A DNA stretch of 64,000 bases from Prevotella sp. E15-22 (GTDB taxonomy: Bacteria; Bacteroidota; Bacteroidia; Bacteroidales; Bacteroidaceae), in NCBI RefSeq assembly GCF_023204875.1, contig NZ_CP096247.1, forward strand, positions 2,666,001-2,730,000, given 5' to 3'. A program made the position numbers and the translations under genes. The notes beneath the pieces are model-generated. The model saw only the letters and a program-made list of their open reading frames with translations, had not been told where the DNA came from and did not search any database. Every line of letters begins with the position of its first letter. Positions within the stretch are counted from its first letter, which is position 1. Shown here one piece after another: positions 51,375-59,962 of the stretch.

Positions 51375-53074
51375 CCTTGCCCATTGTAAGGTCTGTCTTC
51401 AAAGTCGTTATTCAGTCCTTTTCCTGCCTGAACAACGTTTATTACATAGTCGCCCAGTTTCTCACATTCCGAGATGAAATCTACGTAGAAAACGCCGAGC
51501 TGATAACTATAGAGCCCTGAGTTAACATCGTGCAGGTTCTGATTTTTCAGCTGCGTACGATAGTTATTAATCTCGTTTTCGATGTTGTACGAGGTGGTCG
51601 GACGGGAAATGGGTGCTGCAATACGCTTCTGCATTTCAGTGAGAGCCCCATCTACAAGCCCCAACATCGTCTGCATATGTTGCAGTTGGGTGTCGGTAAA
51701 ATCATCGTGACAATTCAGGCGATGGCGATTCAGAGTGCGACCGAGGTTATACACCGAGTCGCCGATACTCTCCAGTTCGGATATCTGGCGCAACATCTTT
51801 TGTATCTGCGCTTTCGAGGCATCCGACAATCTACCCTCACTCACCTTGTTCAGGTAGGCCGCTATCTCCATCTCCATCGAATCGGTGATATTCTCGTATT
51901 TCTCAATGCGAGAAAAAGTTTTATTGAATACCACTTCATCCTCCGTCTGCATCAGATCTGTAACAAAACCAAACATTCTGTGACAGCGTTCGGCAAAATT
52001 CTGAATCTCCTTCTGAGCCTCCATAATGCTGAGTTCTGCTGTAGAGAGCAGACCACCAGAAATGAACTTCAGACGATAATCCTCGTCCTGTTCCTTCATC
52101 GGCAGTACGCGACACACAAGTAACTCTATCTGATGAACAAAGCCAATGAGCAACAGAGTATTAATGATATTAAAGGCTGTGTGGAAGGTTGAAAGTTTAT
52201 AGAGATCGTTTCCGCCGCCCATCACGCTATCAACAAACCAACTGACGGCGTTACAGGCAGGATAGAATACGATAAGGAACACCACGACACCAAAGACATT
52301 GAAGAACATGTGGGCCAGTGCGGCACGGCGTGCCTGTGTGTTAGCGGTGAGCGAAGCCATAAATGCCGTAATGGTTGTACCGATATTCTGCCCCATTGCC
52401 AAGGCGGCAGCCTGTTCAAATCCAAAGCCGGGAATATTCATACCAAATAGCATCAAAGTAATAGCCATCGTAGCTGCTGAAGCTTGTACAATCATAGTCA
52501 CCAAAGCACCCACGATCACAAACAATATGATGGTGAAGAACGAATCCTGCGGCACGTGCGCCAGCATGCCAGCCACCATATCGCCGATGTTCATCTCTGT
52601 GGCTGCATCTTGCAGAAATGAAAGTCCCATGAACAGGAACGAGAAGCCGAAGATGAATTCGCCAATGCTCTTGCGGTTACCCTTGCCACTGAATATCAAT
52701 GGCATACCGATAGCCAACAAGGGGATAGCAAAGGCAGCGATGTTCACCTTAAAGCCAACAGCTGATATAATCCATGCTGTAACTGTTGTTCCGATGTTTG
52801 CACCCATGATGACGCCAATAGACTGTGCCAGCGTCATCAACCCTGCATTCACAAAACTTACAACCATCACGGTTGTGGCACTCGACGACTGGATGAGTGC
52901 CGTAATCAGGATACCCGTCAGCACACCCATCACGCGGTTCTTGGTCATAGCCGCCAGAATGCTACGCAGGCGGTCGCCTGCAAACTTTTCAAGTCCTTCC
53001 GACATTGTCTTCATTCCAAAGAGGAACAACGCCAGAGAACCAACAAGCGAGAAAATGTTAATAATCAATTCCAT
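51371..53074 (-). CDS. Na/Pi cotransporter family protein with C-terminal PhoU-like domain
   Basis: 567 residues from the ATG at 53074 (MELIINIFSLVGSLALFLFG). Two Na_Pi_cotrans halves with the repeated QSSSATTVM / QASAATMAI motif (about residues 60-200), about eight to nine membrane helices to residue 310, then a PhoU-like helical domain (about 340-550). It imports phosphate with sodium across the inner membrane. A TACCTTTG promoter element lies 18 bp upstream and is preceded by five phased repeats. This and the two-component system downstream suggest phosphate-responsive control. Confidence 0.93.
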   Translation of the reverse strand: MELIINIFSLVGSLALFLFGMKTMSEGLEKFAGDRLRSILAAMTKNRVMGVLTGILITALIQSSSATTVMVVSFVNAGLMTLAQSIGVIMGANIGTTVTAWIISAVGFKVNIAAFAIPLLAIGMPLIFSGKGNRKSIGEFIFGFSFLFMGLSFLQDAATEMNIGDMVAGMLAHVPQDSFFTIILFVIVGALVTMIVQASAATMAITLMLFGMNIPGFGFEQAAALAMGQNIGTTITAFMASLTANTQARRAALAHMFFNVFGVVVFLIVFYPACNAVSWFVDSVMGGGNDLYKLSTFHTAFNIINTLLLIGFVHQIELLVCRVLPMKEQDEDYRLKFISGGLLSTAELSIMEAQKEIQNFAERCHRMFGFVTDLMQTEDEVVFNKTFSRIEKYENITDSMEMEIAAYLNKVSEGRLSDASKAQIQKMLRQISELESIGDSVYNLGRTLNRHRLNCHDDFTDTQLQHMQTMLGLVDGALTEMQKRIAAPISRPTTSYNIENEINNYRTQLKNQNLHDVNSGLYSYQLGVFYVDFISECEKLGDYVINVVQAGKGLNNDFEDRPYNGQG

Positions 53075-53092
53075 TCCTTTGTATTTTTGCTG

Positions 53093-53100
53093 CAAAGGTA
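53093..53100 (-). promoter_or_regulatory. Promoter -7 element of the Na/Pi cotransporter gene
   Basis: Reads TACCTTTG then C on the minus strand. No TTTG at the -33 position; the phased repeats take its place, as expected for an activator-dependent promoter. Confidence 0.65.
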
Positions 53101-53154
53101 TCACAATCTTGTTACGTCCCCATTACGTTGATATTACAATCCTGTTACAATTAC
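53100..53154 (-). promoter_or_regulatory. Five 11-bp-phased repeats, candidate PhoB-like binding site
   Basis: Reading the minus strand from 53150 the 7-bp half-sites are TTGTAAC, TTGTAAT, ACGTAAT, ACGTAAC and TTGTGAT, each separated by 4 bp (11-bp period). This is the geometry of the E. coli Pho box and of other head-to-tail sites bound by OmpR/PhoB regulators. The last unit abuts the -7 element of the Na/Pi cotransporter. Confidence 0.65.
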
Positions 53155-53184
53155 AGTCTTTCGTTGATAATCTCTTCCATTTTC

Positions 53185-53215
53185 TTTGGTCAGTCAATTT
53201 TTTTTCGTACCTTTG
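53185..53215 (+). promoter_or_regulatory. Complete Bacteroidota promoter for the secreted esterase gene
   Basis: TTTG (53185-53188), 19 nt spacer, TACCTTTG (53208-53215) then C; 56 bp upstream of the ATG. Confidence 0.8.
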
Positions 53216-53271
53216 CGCTCGCTCTTTGCGAGCAAGCAAGTTATTCATCCATAAAAAATTATTTTTTACCA

Positions 53272-55038
53272 ATGAAACGATTATTACTATCACTTATCGT
53301 TATCCTAACTGCGTTGCACGTCAGCGCCTACAAGAAACAGTCCATAGACATTACCGTCAACGGCAAGAGTAGAAACATGGTGGTATTCACCCCCAACAGT
53401 CTGCCCGCCAACTCACCTCTCTTCATTGTGACGCACGGCATGAACCAGGACCCGGAATACCAGTATGGCTCCGACAAGATGTACGAGATGATCGACACGG
53501 CCAAGTTTGTCATTGCCTATCTGCGCAGCAACGGCAGCACTTGGGACACTGGCGGCACGGGCGACCAGCTCTTTGTGAGCAAGACCATCGACGAGATGTA
53601 CACACGCTATGAGATCAACAAGGACCGTGTCTACTGGTCGGGCTTCTCCATGGGTTCCATGCTCATTCACCATTGCATTGCCAACATGCAGAACAAGATT
53701 GCAGCCTTTGCCCCCACCAGCGGCATCCAGTTCTCTGAGTCGCCCTGGAACAACTGCTCAAAGCCCGTCAACCTGCTGGAATGTATTGCCTACGGCGACG
53801 ATGTGTTTGGCTACGAGAAATATGGCATCCACGCCTATATCGAGAACTATGCCAAGCACGACAAGCATACCAGCTACTCAAAGACCACAGGCTATAAGCC
53901 CATCAGCAGCTCCTGGTACGACGGCGACCTGGAGAAATGGACGGGCGGCCCCAATGGTGGCGAGGTGTGGCTCTATTCTTATAATAATGGCGGCCACTGG
54001 CCCATGGACCTGAACCGCCACCTCATCTGGAACTTCTGCAAGCGCTTCACGCTGAACCAGCCCAACGCGCACTTCACCCAGCCTGCCGGCGAAACCACCA
54101 ACCTCTGCATGGCACCCAAGGACAAAGCCACATTCCCTGACATCAGCATCGCTGCCACGGCCAAGGCTAGGAGCGCCACCGTCAAGAAGGTGACCTTCTA
54201 CGATGGCAAGACGTTCCTCGACTCACTGACGGCCGCTCCCTATCAGGCATCAGTCATTCAGCCCAAGAGTGGCAAGCACAACCTCATTGCCGAGGTGACC
54301 GACAGCAAGGGCCGTACTGGCAGTTCCTCTTGCCTGGTGAACAACGTCCTCACACAGACCTCCTACTCGCTGGTGCAGCGCTTCAAGACCGAGGGTTCCG
54401 TGCCACAAGACTGGTATGCCAGCGATGGCTCCACCAAGCGCATTGGTGGCGGACTGCCAGCCACCAGCGGCCCCCGACTTCTGCGTTTCACAAACAGCAC
54501 ACGTGCCTTCCAGTATGGCCTGCTCGTCCAAAACGCCACTGGCAAGGAGAAAGCTGCATGGGCCAAGTTTGGCACCAGCGAAGGTCGCTCCTCTCTCTAT
54601 CTGCATGCCGGCCATTATATAATAAGGTATAAGGTGTGCAACTGGAACCGCCCCTCGTTCTCGCCCATCACCGTGGCCATCGAAACAGCCGAGGGTGAGG
54701 AAACAGCCTCAACCACCTATACGCCCAACGTCAACATTGGCAACAACGTGGCCAACAAGTTTACAGGCGTCACCCTCCAGTCGTTCGAGTTCGACATCAC
54801 CAAGTCGGGCTACTACGTCATCGCCTTCTATGCCGATGCCGCCCGCAATGCCGACTTCGTGGTGGGCACCATCAACATCCAGGCCATGAGCTTCGACACC
54901 ACTGGCATCACCGATGTCACCAAGTCGAACAGCCCTGCCCCCACCCGCATCTACGACCTCAGCGGCCGTCGCGTGGCCAACAAACAGCTGAAGCCAGGCC
55001 TTTATATTATTAATGGTCGTAAAACAGTGGTAAAATAA
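53272..55038 (+). CDS. Secreted PHB-depolymerase/feruloyl-esterase-like protein with CBM-like domain and T9SS-like tail
   Basis: 588 residues from the ATG at 53272 (MKRLLLSLIVIL); an in-frame extension to 53128 runs through the promoter. Signal peptide about 1-19. Esterase domain about 22-270: oxyanion region FIVTHGMNQD, nucleophile Ser126 in WSGFSMGSM and a His in NNGGHWP. About 275-355 is an Ig-like region (VKKVTFYDGKTF), about 365-535 a jelly-roll-like module, and the last about 70 residues end with RIYDLSGRRVANKQLKPG...NGRKTVVK, typical of Por/T9SS-type sorting tails. Likely acts outside the cell on plant or polymer esters; the exact substrate is unknown. Confidence 0.82.
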   Translation: MKRLLLSLIVILTALHVSAYKKQSIDITVNGKSRNMVVFTPNSLPANSPLFIVTHGMNQDPEYQYGSDKMYEMIDTAKFVIAYLRSNGSTWDTGGTGDQLFVSKTIDEMYTRYEINKDRVYWSGFSMGSMLIHHCIANMQNKIAAFAPTSGIQFSESPWNNCSKPVNLLECIAYGDDVFGYEKYGIHAYIENYAKHDKHTSYSKTTGYKPISSSWYDGDLEKWTGGPNGGEVWLYSYNNGGHWPMDLNRHLIWNFCKRFTLNQPNAHFTQPAGETTNLCMAPKDKATFPDISIAATAKARSATVKKVTFYDGKTFLDSLTAAPYQASVIQPKSGKHNLIAEVTDSKGRTGSSSCLVNNVLTQTSYSLVQRFKTEGSVPQDWYASDGSTKRIGGGLPATSGPRLLRFTNSTRAFQYGLLVQNATGKEKAAWAKFGTSEGRSSLYLHAGHYIIRYKVCNWNRPSFSPITVAIETAEGEETASTTYTPNVNIGNNVANKFTGVTLQSFEFDITKSGYYVIAFYADAARNADFVVGTINIQAMSFDTTGITDVTKSNSPAPTRIYDLSGRRVANKQLKPGLYIINGRKTVVK

Positions 55039-55061
55039 TTGCGTATTCAAAGAAAAATTCG

Positions 55062-55069
55062 TACCTTTG
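55062..55069 (+). promoter_or_regulatory. Promoter -7 element for the DUF6078 gene
   Basis: TACCTTTG followed by C, ending 8 bp before the ATG at 55078, again a near-leaderless arrangement. Confidence 0.6.
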
Positions 55070-55077
55070 CAGTCGAT

Positions 55078-55533
55078 ATGAAGACCAAAAACGGATTAAT
55101 ACTAAATTACGACGATGCGCCACTTTCTTGGCATCATTGTTTCAACGAGAATTGTGAGAAACGTGACAACTGCCTGCGATTCCAGACAGGACTGACCATA
55201 CCCGACGATGTGGTGTGGGGCAATGCTGTGTATCCCACGGCCAAGAAGGGCAGCCAGTGCAAACTTTACAAGGAGATTCGCGTAATCAACGGTGCCTATG
55301 GTTTTAAGTCATTGTTTAGCGAAGTAAAACAGAAAGACTACACACCGCTGCGCGACCAGATAAAGGATTATTTGGGCGGACACGGCACCTTCTACCGCTA
55401 CAACAGCGGCGATAAACTGCTCACGCCCGAACAGCAGCAATGGATTCTGAACCTCTTTGACAGCTATGGTTATAAGAAAGAGGATCTGGCGTTTGAGCAC
55501 TACAAAGACGCCATAGATTTCTCAGAGGTTTAA
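55078..55533 (+). CDS. DUF6078-like cysteine-cluster protein
   Basis: 151 residues. An N-terminal cysteine cluster, Cys21-x4-Cys26-x5-Cys32 (HHCFNENCEKRDNCLRF), plus a later Cys in KGSQCKLYK, suggests metal binding. The arrangement is that of DUF6078 proteins, which are frequent in Prevotella and Bacteroides and have no known function. I start at the ATG at 55078 because the promoter element ends 8 bp upstream; the frame is open to 55039. The GGTA/TACC array starts 38 bp after the stop. Confidence 0.75.
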   Translation: MKTKNGLILNYDDAPLSWHHCFNENCEKRDNCLRFQTGLTIPDDVVWGNAVYPTAKKGSQCKLYKEIRVINGAYGFKSLFSEVKQKDYTPLRDQIKDYLGGHGTFYRYNSGDKLLTPEQQQWILNLFDSYGYKKEDLAFEHYKDAIDFSEV

Positions 55534-55571
55534 GCATCGTCTGAACAACTATTGTTTTGTTACAAAGAAGC

Positions 55572-55780
55572 GGTAGCCTGATTACCAACGTTTGGTATTC
55601 AGGCTACCGCCTTTTGGTATCCACACTACCGACCTTTGGTAGGCACGCTACCAAAGCTTGGTAGCCAGGCTACCGAGGTTTGGTACTGACAGTACCAAGG
55701 CTTGGTACTGAGAGTACCAGAGGGGTTGGTACTGAAAATACCAGAGGGGTTGGTACTGTGAGTACCAACCCCTTGGTACC
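55572..55780. repeat. Phased GGTA/TACC array (22-bp unit, half-sites every 11 bp)
   Basis: Ten GGTA and ten TACC tetramers alternate. GGTA starts at 55572, 55594, 55616, 55638, 55660, 55682, 55704, 55728, 55752, 55775. TACC starts at 55583, 55605, 55627, 55649, 55671, 55693, 55715, 55739, 55763, 55777. For the first seven units the spacers are exactly 7 nt; the last units have 8-9 nt spacers. Spacers from TACC to GGTA all end in TT, those from GGTA to TACC vary more. The array fills most of the 254-bp gap between two convergent genes and ends 8 bp from the ubiquitin-fusion stop. Every neighbouring pair can form a short hairpin. The unit is not a multiple of 3, so it is not coding. Confidence 0.95.
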
Positions 55781-55787
55781 AGGGATT

Positions 55788-58700
55788 CTACTTAATTACA
55801 ACCTTACGACCGTTGACCACATAGACACCCTTCTTCGTGGGTTTGCCTTCCAGTTTGCGGCCCTTCATGTCGTACCATACGCTGTTGGCGTCAACCTTGG
55901 CACTGTTAATGCCCGTGATCACCTCAACAGCATCCTTTGCATCCTGAACAGCCTTCTTCAGTGCCTCGACAGCATCGTCTACGGCCTTCTGTGTGGCAGC
56001 CTCATCGGCCTGCACACCCTTGGCGGCATTGATCACCTCGAGCAGTGTGGCAGCAACGTCGGCATAGTCGGCCTTGATGCTCTCATAGTAGTCAGCAGCA
56101 TCCGTGATGGCAGCGTCGAGTGCAGTCTTGTCGGCCACGATGGTGAACTGAGCCTTCAGCTCACCCTTGAAGTTGCCCTTACCAGTCACGGTGACGGTAT
56201 AGGTGCCCACCTCAGTAGCCTTGTTGCCACTTACCTCATAGCCTTCCTCAGGAACAACCAGTGTGCCAGCGCTCACGCTTACCACCTGAGCCGTCTGCTC
56301 CTGCTGGTTGTAAACGAACTTAGTGGCAGCCAACTCGAAGGCAGTAATCTCAGCCTGGGCGATGGTCACCTTCAGGATCTGAGCCTCCACATCGTTGTGG
56401 TTCTGATCGCCCATCACCTTGAAGTAAACGCTATACTCCTTGGCATCAGTGCCCTGAGGCAGCGTGGTCGAATAGTTCACATCGTCGAGTGCATACTGCA
56501 TCTCGCCGCCCTCTGCCGAGCCGGCAGCAATCAGGGTCTGAGCCTGAGCCGTGTAGATCAAGCCTAACTTCACCGTAGGCGCCGTCATGGTGACGTCGGC
56601 CTTCTTGATGGTAAACTCAGCCGTCTTGGTGCCCACGTAGTTGCCCTTACCAGTAGCAGTCACCTTAGCCGTACCAGCGTTCACGTTGTTCTCGAAGGCG
56701 AGTGTATAGTCAGTATCTTCCACGAGCACCGTCTCGCCCACCTTCACAGTGACAGCAGGCTTCTTCTCAGTGCCGTCGTACACAAACTCAGCGGGATCGA
56801 GGGTCAGTGCGAACACAGCCTCAGCATCAGGAACGATGCCATACTGAGCCGTCACCTCACCCTTGAAGTTGCCCTTACCAGTGATGGTAGCCGTATAGAA
56901 GCCCACGTTCGTAGCCTTGTTGCCCGTTACCTCGTAACCGTCGGCAGGCACCACCAGGTTGCCGGCCATCACGCTGGCCACCTGTACCGTCTGCTCCTGC
57001 TGGTTGTACACCAGACTAGTCTCCACCAATGTGGCAGCAGTAATCTCAGCCTGGGCGATGGTCACCTTCAGGATCTGAGCCTCCACGTCGTTGTGGTTCT
57101 GATCGCCCACCACCTTGAAGTAAACGCTATACTCCTTGGCATCAGTGCCCTGAGGCAGCGTGGTCGAATAGTTCACATCGTCGAGTGCATACTGCATCTC
57201 GCCGCCCTCTGCCGAGCCGGCAGCAATCAGGGTCTGAGCCTGAGCCGTGTAGATCAAGCCCAACTTCACCGTAGGCGCCGTCATGGTGACGTCGGCCTTC
57301 TTAATGGTAAACTCAGCCGTCTTGGTGCCCACGTAGTTGCCCTTACCAGTAGCGGTCACAGTGGCCGTACCAGCGTTCACGTTGTTGGCATAAGCCAGGG
57401 TGTAGTCGGTATTCTCAACCAATACGGTCTCGCCATCCTTCACAATAACCTCAGGCCTCTTCTCCGTGCCGTCGTACACATACTCCGTAGGATTCAGCGT
57501 CAGGTCGAACAATACCGACTGGTCGGCCACGATGCTGAACTGAGCCGTTACGCTGCCCTTGAAGTTGCCCTTACCAGTGATGATAGCCGTGTAGTTGCCC
57601 ACGTTCGTGGCCTTGTTGCCAGTCACCTCGTAGCTGCCCTCAGGAACAGTAAGCGTGCCTGCACTTACGCTGGCCACCTGAGCCACCTGCTCCAACTGGT
57701 TGTACACCAGGTTAGTCTCCACCAGAGTGGCAGCCGTCAGTGTGGCCGGAATAATGGTCACATCGATGGTCTGAGCCTCCACATCGTTGTGGTTCTGGTC
57801 GCCCACCACCTTATAAGATACGGTATAGTCCTTGGCATCGGTGCCCTGAGGCAGAGCCGTAGCAAAGTTCTCGCCGTCAAGTGCATACTGCATCTCGCCG
57901 CCCTGCACAGTGCCGGCAGCAACCAGTGTCTGAGCCTGAGCCGTGTAGATCAAGCCTAACTTCACCGTAGGCGCCGTCATGGTGACGTCGGCCTTCTTGA
58001 TGGAAAACTCCACAGTCTTGGTGCAGTTATAGTTGCCCTTACCAGTGGCCGTCACGGTAGCCGTGCCAGCGTTCACGTTGTTGGCATAAGCCAGGGTATA
58101 GTCGGTGCCCTCAACCAGCACAGCGTCGCCATCCTTCACAGTGACAGCAGGCTTCTTCTCAGTGCCGTCGTACACAAACTCAGTGGGATCGAGTGTCAGT
58201 GCGAACACAGCCTCAGCATCAGGAACGATGCTCCACTGTGCCTGTGCCGTACCCTTGAAGTTGCCCTTACCAGTGACGGTGACGGTATAGGTGCCCACAT
58301 TCGTGGCCTTGTTGCCCGTTACCTCGTAGCTATCCTCAGGCACATCCAGGTTGCCAGCCTTCACGCTGGTCACCTTAGCCTCGTGCTCCTGCTGGTTGTA
58401 AACAAAGTTGGTGGCCTCCAGTGTAACAGCCGTCAGTGCAGCCTGAGCAATGGTAAACGTCGTCGTGGCCGTGCCCTGATAGTTGCCCACGCCAGTGGCA
58501 GTCACCTTAGCAGTGCCAGCATTCACGTTGTCCTCAAAGTCCAGGGTATAGTCGGTGCCCATCTTCATCAGGGTCTCGCCATCCTTCATCACCACATTGG
58601 GCACGAGAGGCTCACCCGTATAGACGGGCGAAGAAATCTGGGTAAACATGCCATCGGCCAGCGCCTTGGGTGCGATGATCAGCTCGCACCAGTCGGTATC

Positions 58701-59756
58701 GCCAAAGTAGTTATCGCCCTCGGTCATAGTGGCACGAATGGTCACCTTGCCAGCGCTCTTGATGGTCACCTCGCCAGTGGCAGCATCAACAGCAGCAATC
58801 TCGGGCTTGTCCGACGCGAACGTCAGCACGCCGTCGCCACGGGTGTTGGGTTTCAGTGTGAAGTTAGCATCGCCATAGGTCTTCTCGACCTCAGAAGGAT
58901 AGAACAGCACCAGACCCTCGGCCTTGATCACCTTAAACTCTACCTTCTTCTCGCCAGCATAGTTATCGCCGATGCCCTTGAAGGTGGCGGTGCCAGTGCC
59001 GGCATCGGTGTTGCCCAAGAAGGTCACAGTATAGTCCTTGTCTTTCACCAGAACGGTCTCGCCGTCCTTCACCTCGACATCAGGATTCAGAGCATGACCT
59101 GTGTAAACAGCATCGTCCACCGTGATGGTGATGTCCTCGTGGGTCAGCATCTTCTTGTACTTCACTGCAAACTCGGCCTTGGCGCGCTGCATCTCGAAGG
59201 TGTAGGTCTGGGCGCGAGTCACGGCATCCTCAGAAACAAAGGTCAGGTCAACATCCTGTAGCAGACCAAGGCCTGAAGTGCGGCGTTGTGGTGCGCGTGC
59301 CTGAGTGGCAATCCACTCGCCCGTAACTTTACCCACAACCCAGTTCTCGTTGGGCGTGATGGTCATTGTCACCAAGTCGCCTTCGTCGGCAGTCGTTACG
59401 GCATTATCGTCCACCTTGAAAGTTACAGTACCGTGAGCATTATCGTTCACGCTGAGATTGAATCCACTGGTTATTTTCATTACCAGGTGGAGTGTCGACT
59501 CTTTCTGGATGTTGTAGTCGGCCAGAGTTTTTTCGTTATCCAGCTCTTTGCCGGCAAAGATAAGTCTTTGGTCGGCCACAGGCATACCTTCCTTATTATT
59601 GATCAGTCCCTTCACCTGCAAGATAGTGTTCGAAGGTTCCACGTCGAGTGTGATGGTCTTGCCCGTCAGCGTCTTGACGAAAATCTGCATGGCGCTCATA
59701 CTCACCACAATCGTGAGTAGCGCGAGCAGTGAAAATATCTTTTGTTTCATATTCAT
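55788..59756 (-). CDS. Secreted protein with N-terminal ubiquitin domain, Ig-like (MBG-type) repeats and T9SS-like tail
   Basis: 1322 residues (an alternative ATG at 59750 removes two). Signal peptide about 1-22, then an intact ubiquitin domain at 23-98, an InlB-B-like or related repeat segment at about 100-200, and from about 205 to 1190 a series of Ig-like modules of two recurring kinds ([16 protein letters not shown]...GTGKGNY-type and VYNQQEQ...[12 protein letters not shown]). Part of this is arranged as a 232-aa super-unit present about three times. An A/D/K-rich helical segment (about 1205-1280) follows, and the end is [17 protein letters not shown]...NGRKVVIK, a Por/T9SS-like tail. It is probably exported through the outer membrane and attached to or released from the surface. 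It is the last gene of a minus-strand cluster of secreted proteins. The function of the ubiquitin part is unknown. Confidence 0.9.
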   Translation of the reverse strand: MNMKQKIFSLLALLTIVVSMSAMQIFVKTLTGKTITLDVEPSNTILQVKGLINNKEGMPVADQRLIFAGKELDNEKTLADYNIQKESTLHLVMKITSGFNLSVNDNAHGTVTFKVDDNAVTTADEGDLVTMTITPNENWVVGKVTGEWIATQARAPQRRTSGLGLLQDVDLTFVSEDAVTRAQTYTFEMQRAKAEFAVKYKKMLTHEDITITVDDAVYTGHALNPDVEVKDGETVLVKDKDYTVTFLGNTDAGTGTATFKGIGDNYAGEKKVEFKVIKAEGLVLFYPSEVEKTYGDANFTLKPNTRGDGVLTFASDKPEIAAVDAATGEVTIKSAGKVTIRATMTEGDNYFGDTDWCELIIAPKALADGMFTQISSPVYTGEPLVPNVVMKDGETLMKMGTDYTLDFEDNVNAGTAKVTATGVGNYQGTATTTFTIAQAALTAVTLEATNFVYNQQEHEAKVTSVKAGNLDVPEDSYEVTGNKATNVGTYTVTVTGKGNFKGTAQAQWSIVPDAEAVFALTLDPTEFVYDGTEKKPAVTVKDGDAVLVEGTDYTLAYANNVNAGTATVTATGKGNYNCTKTVEFSIKKADVTMTAPTVKLGLIYTAQAQTLVAAGTVQGGEMQYALDGENFATALPQGTDAKDYTVSYKVVGDQNHNDVEAQTIDVTIIPATLTAATLVETNLVYNQLEQVAQVASVSAGTLTVPEGSYEVTGNKATNVGNYTAIITGKGNFKGSVTAQFSIVADQSVLFDLTLNPTEYVYDGTEKRPEVIVKDGETVLVENTDYTLAYANNVNAGTATVTATGKGNYVGTKTAEFTIKKADVTMTAPTVKLGLIYTAQAQTLIAAGSAEGGEMQYALDDVNYSTTLPQGTDAKEYSVYFKVVGDQNHNDVEAQILKVTIAQAEITAATLVETSLVYNQQEQTVQVASVMAGNLVVPADGYEVTGNKATNVGFYTATITGKGNFKGEVTAQYGIVPDAEAVFALTLDPAEFVYDGTEKKPAVTVKVGETVLVEDTDYTLAFENNVNAGTAKVTATGKGNYVGTKTAEFTIKKADVTMTAPTVKLGLIYTAQAQTLIAAGSAEGGEMQYALDDVNYSTTLPQGTDAKEYSVYFKVMGDQNHNDVEAQILKVTIAQAEITAFELAATKFVYNQQEQTAQVVSVSAGTLVVPEEGYEVSGNKATEVGTYTVTVTGKGNFKGELKAQFTIVADKTALDAAITDAADYYESIKADYADVAATLLEVINAAKGVQADEAATQKAVDDAVEALKKAVQDAKDAVEVITGINSAKVDANSVWYDMKGRKLEGKPTKKGVYVVNGRKVVIK
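56341..57353 (-). repeat. Near-identical intragenic repeat copies, 696-bp period
   Basis: 56341-56657 and 57037-57353 (317 bp each) differ at four positions by my comparison. A third copy of the same super-unit starts 696 bp further (the CACCGTAGGC landmark occurs at 56571, 57267 and 57963). The period equals 232 codons, so copy number could change without a frameshift. Confidence 0.85.
59463..59690 (-). other. Ubiquitin-like domain of the 1322-aa secreted protein
   Basis: Residues 23-98 align to human ubiquitin without gaps, and by my residue count 53 of 76 are identical (sequence of ubiquitin recalled, not searched). It begins [20 protein letters not shown] and keeps the hydrophobic patch Leu8, Ile44, His68, Val70 (ubiquitin numbering), Phe4, and lysines 6, 11, 27, 33, 48 and 63; Lys29 is Leu. 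The end is VMKITSG instead of VLRLRGG, so the Gly-Gly tail needed for conjugation is gone and the chain continues. Secretion cleavage would leave the ubiquitin start at or within about two residues of the mature N-terminus. Confidence 0.92.
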
Positions 59757-59859
59757 AGTTTCTTTAAATTTTGTTTTTCTGCTTGGAAACGAATTCTTTG
59801 TTTTTTCTGGAAAACAATTTGAAACAATAAGAAATAATTAATCCCAAGAATTAGAAATA

Positions 59860-59928
59860 AATATTATTCTTTCCCATTATTAGATATTATTTTTTCTCAT
59901 TGTTGGATATAATTCTTACCCATTGTTG
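59860..59928. repeat. Three tandem 23-bp repeats upstream of the ubiquitin-fusion gene
   Basis: Units 59860-59882, 59883-59905 and 59906-59928 each follow the pattern (G/A)ATATtATTcTTTccCATTGTTG with a few changes. They lie 104-172 bp upstream of the start codon, in a 206-bp A/T-rich gap (59757-59962) that contains no gene and no recognisable TAnnTTTG element. Confidence 0.75.
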
Positions 59929-59962
59929 CTTATTGTTTTCCTTCAAAAAACTCATTTCATTC

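Noticed and set aside
55572..55780. CRISPR interpretation of the GGTA/TACC array
   Set aside because: Only 4-bp elements are conserved, with 7-nt spacers; there are no 24-40 bp repeats and no cas genes nearby.
55680..57959. Two plus-strand open frames (about 290 aa each) opposite the Ig-like repeats
   Set aside because: They repeat with the same 696-bp period as the real gene, which shows that they are shadows of its repeats. The first starts inside the GGTA/TACC array, which is not coding.
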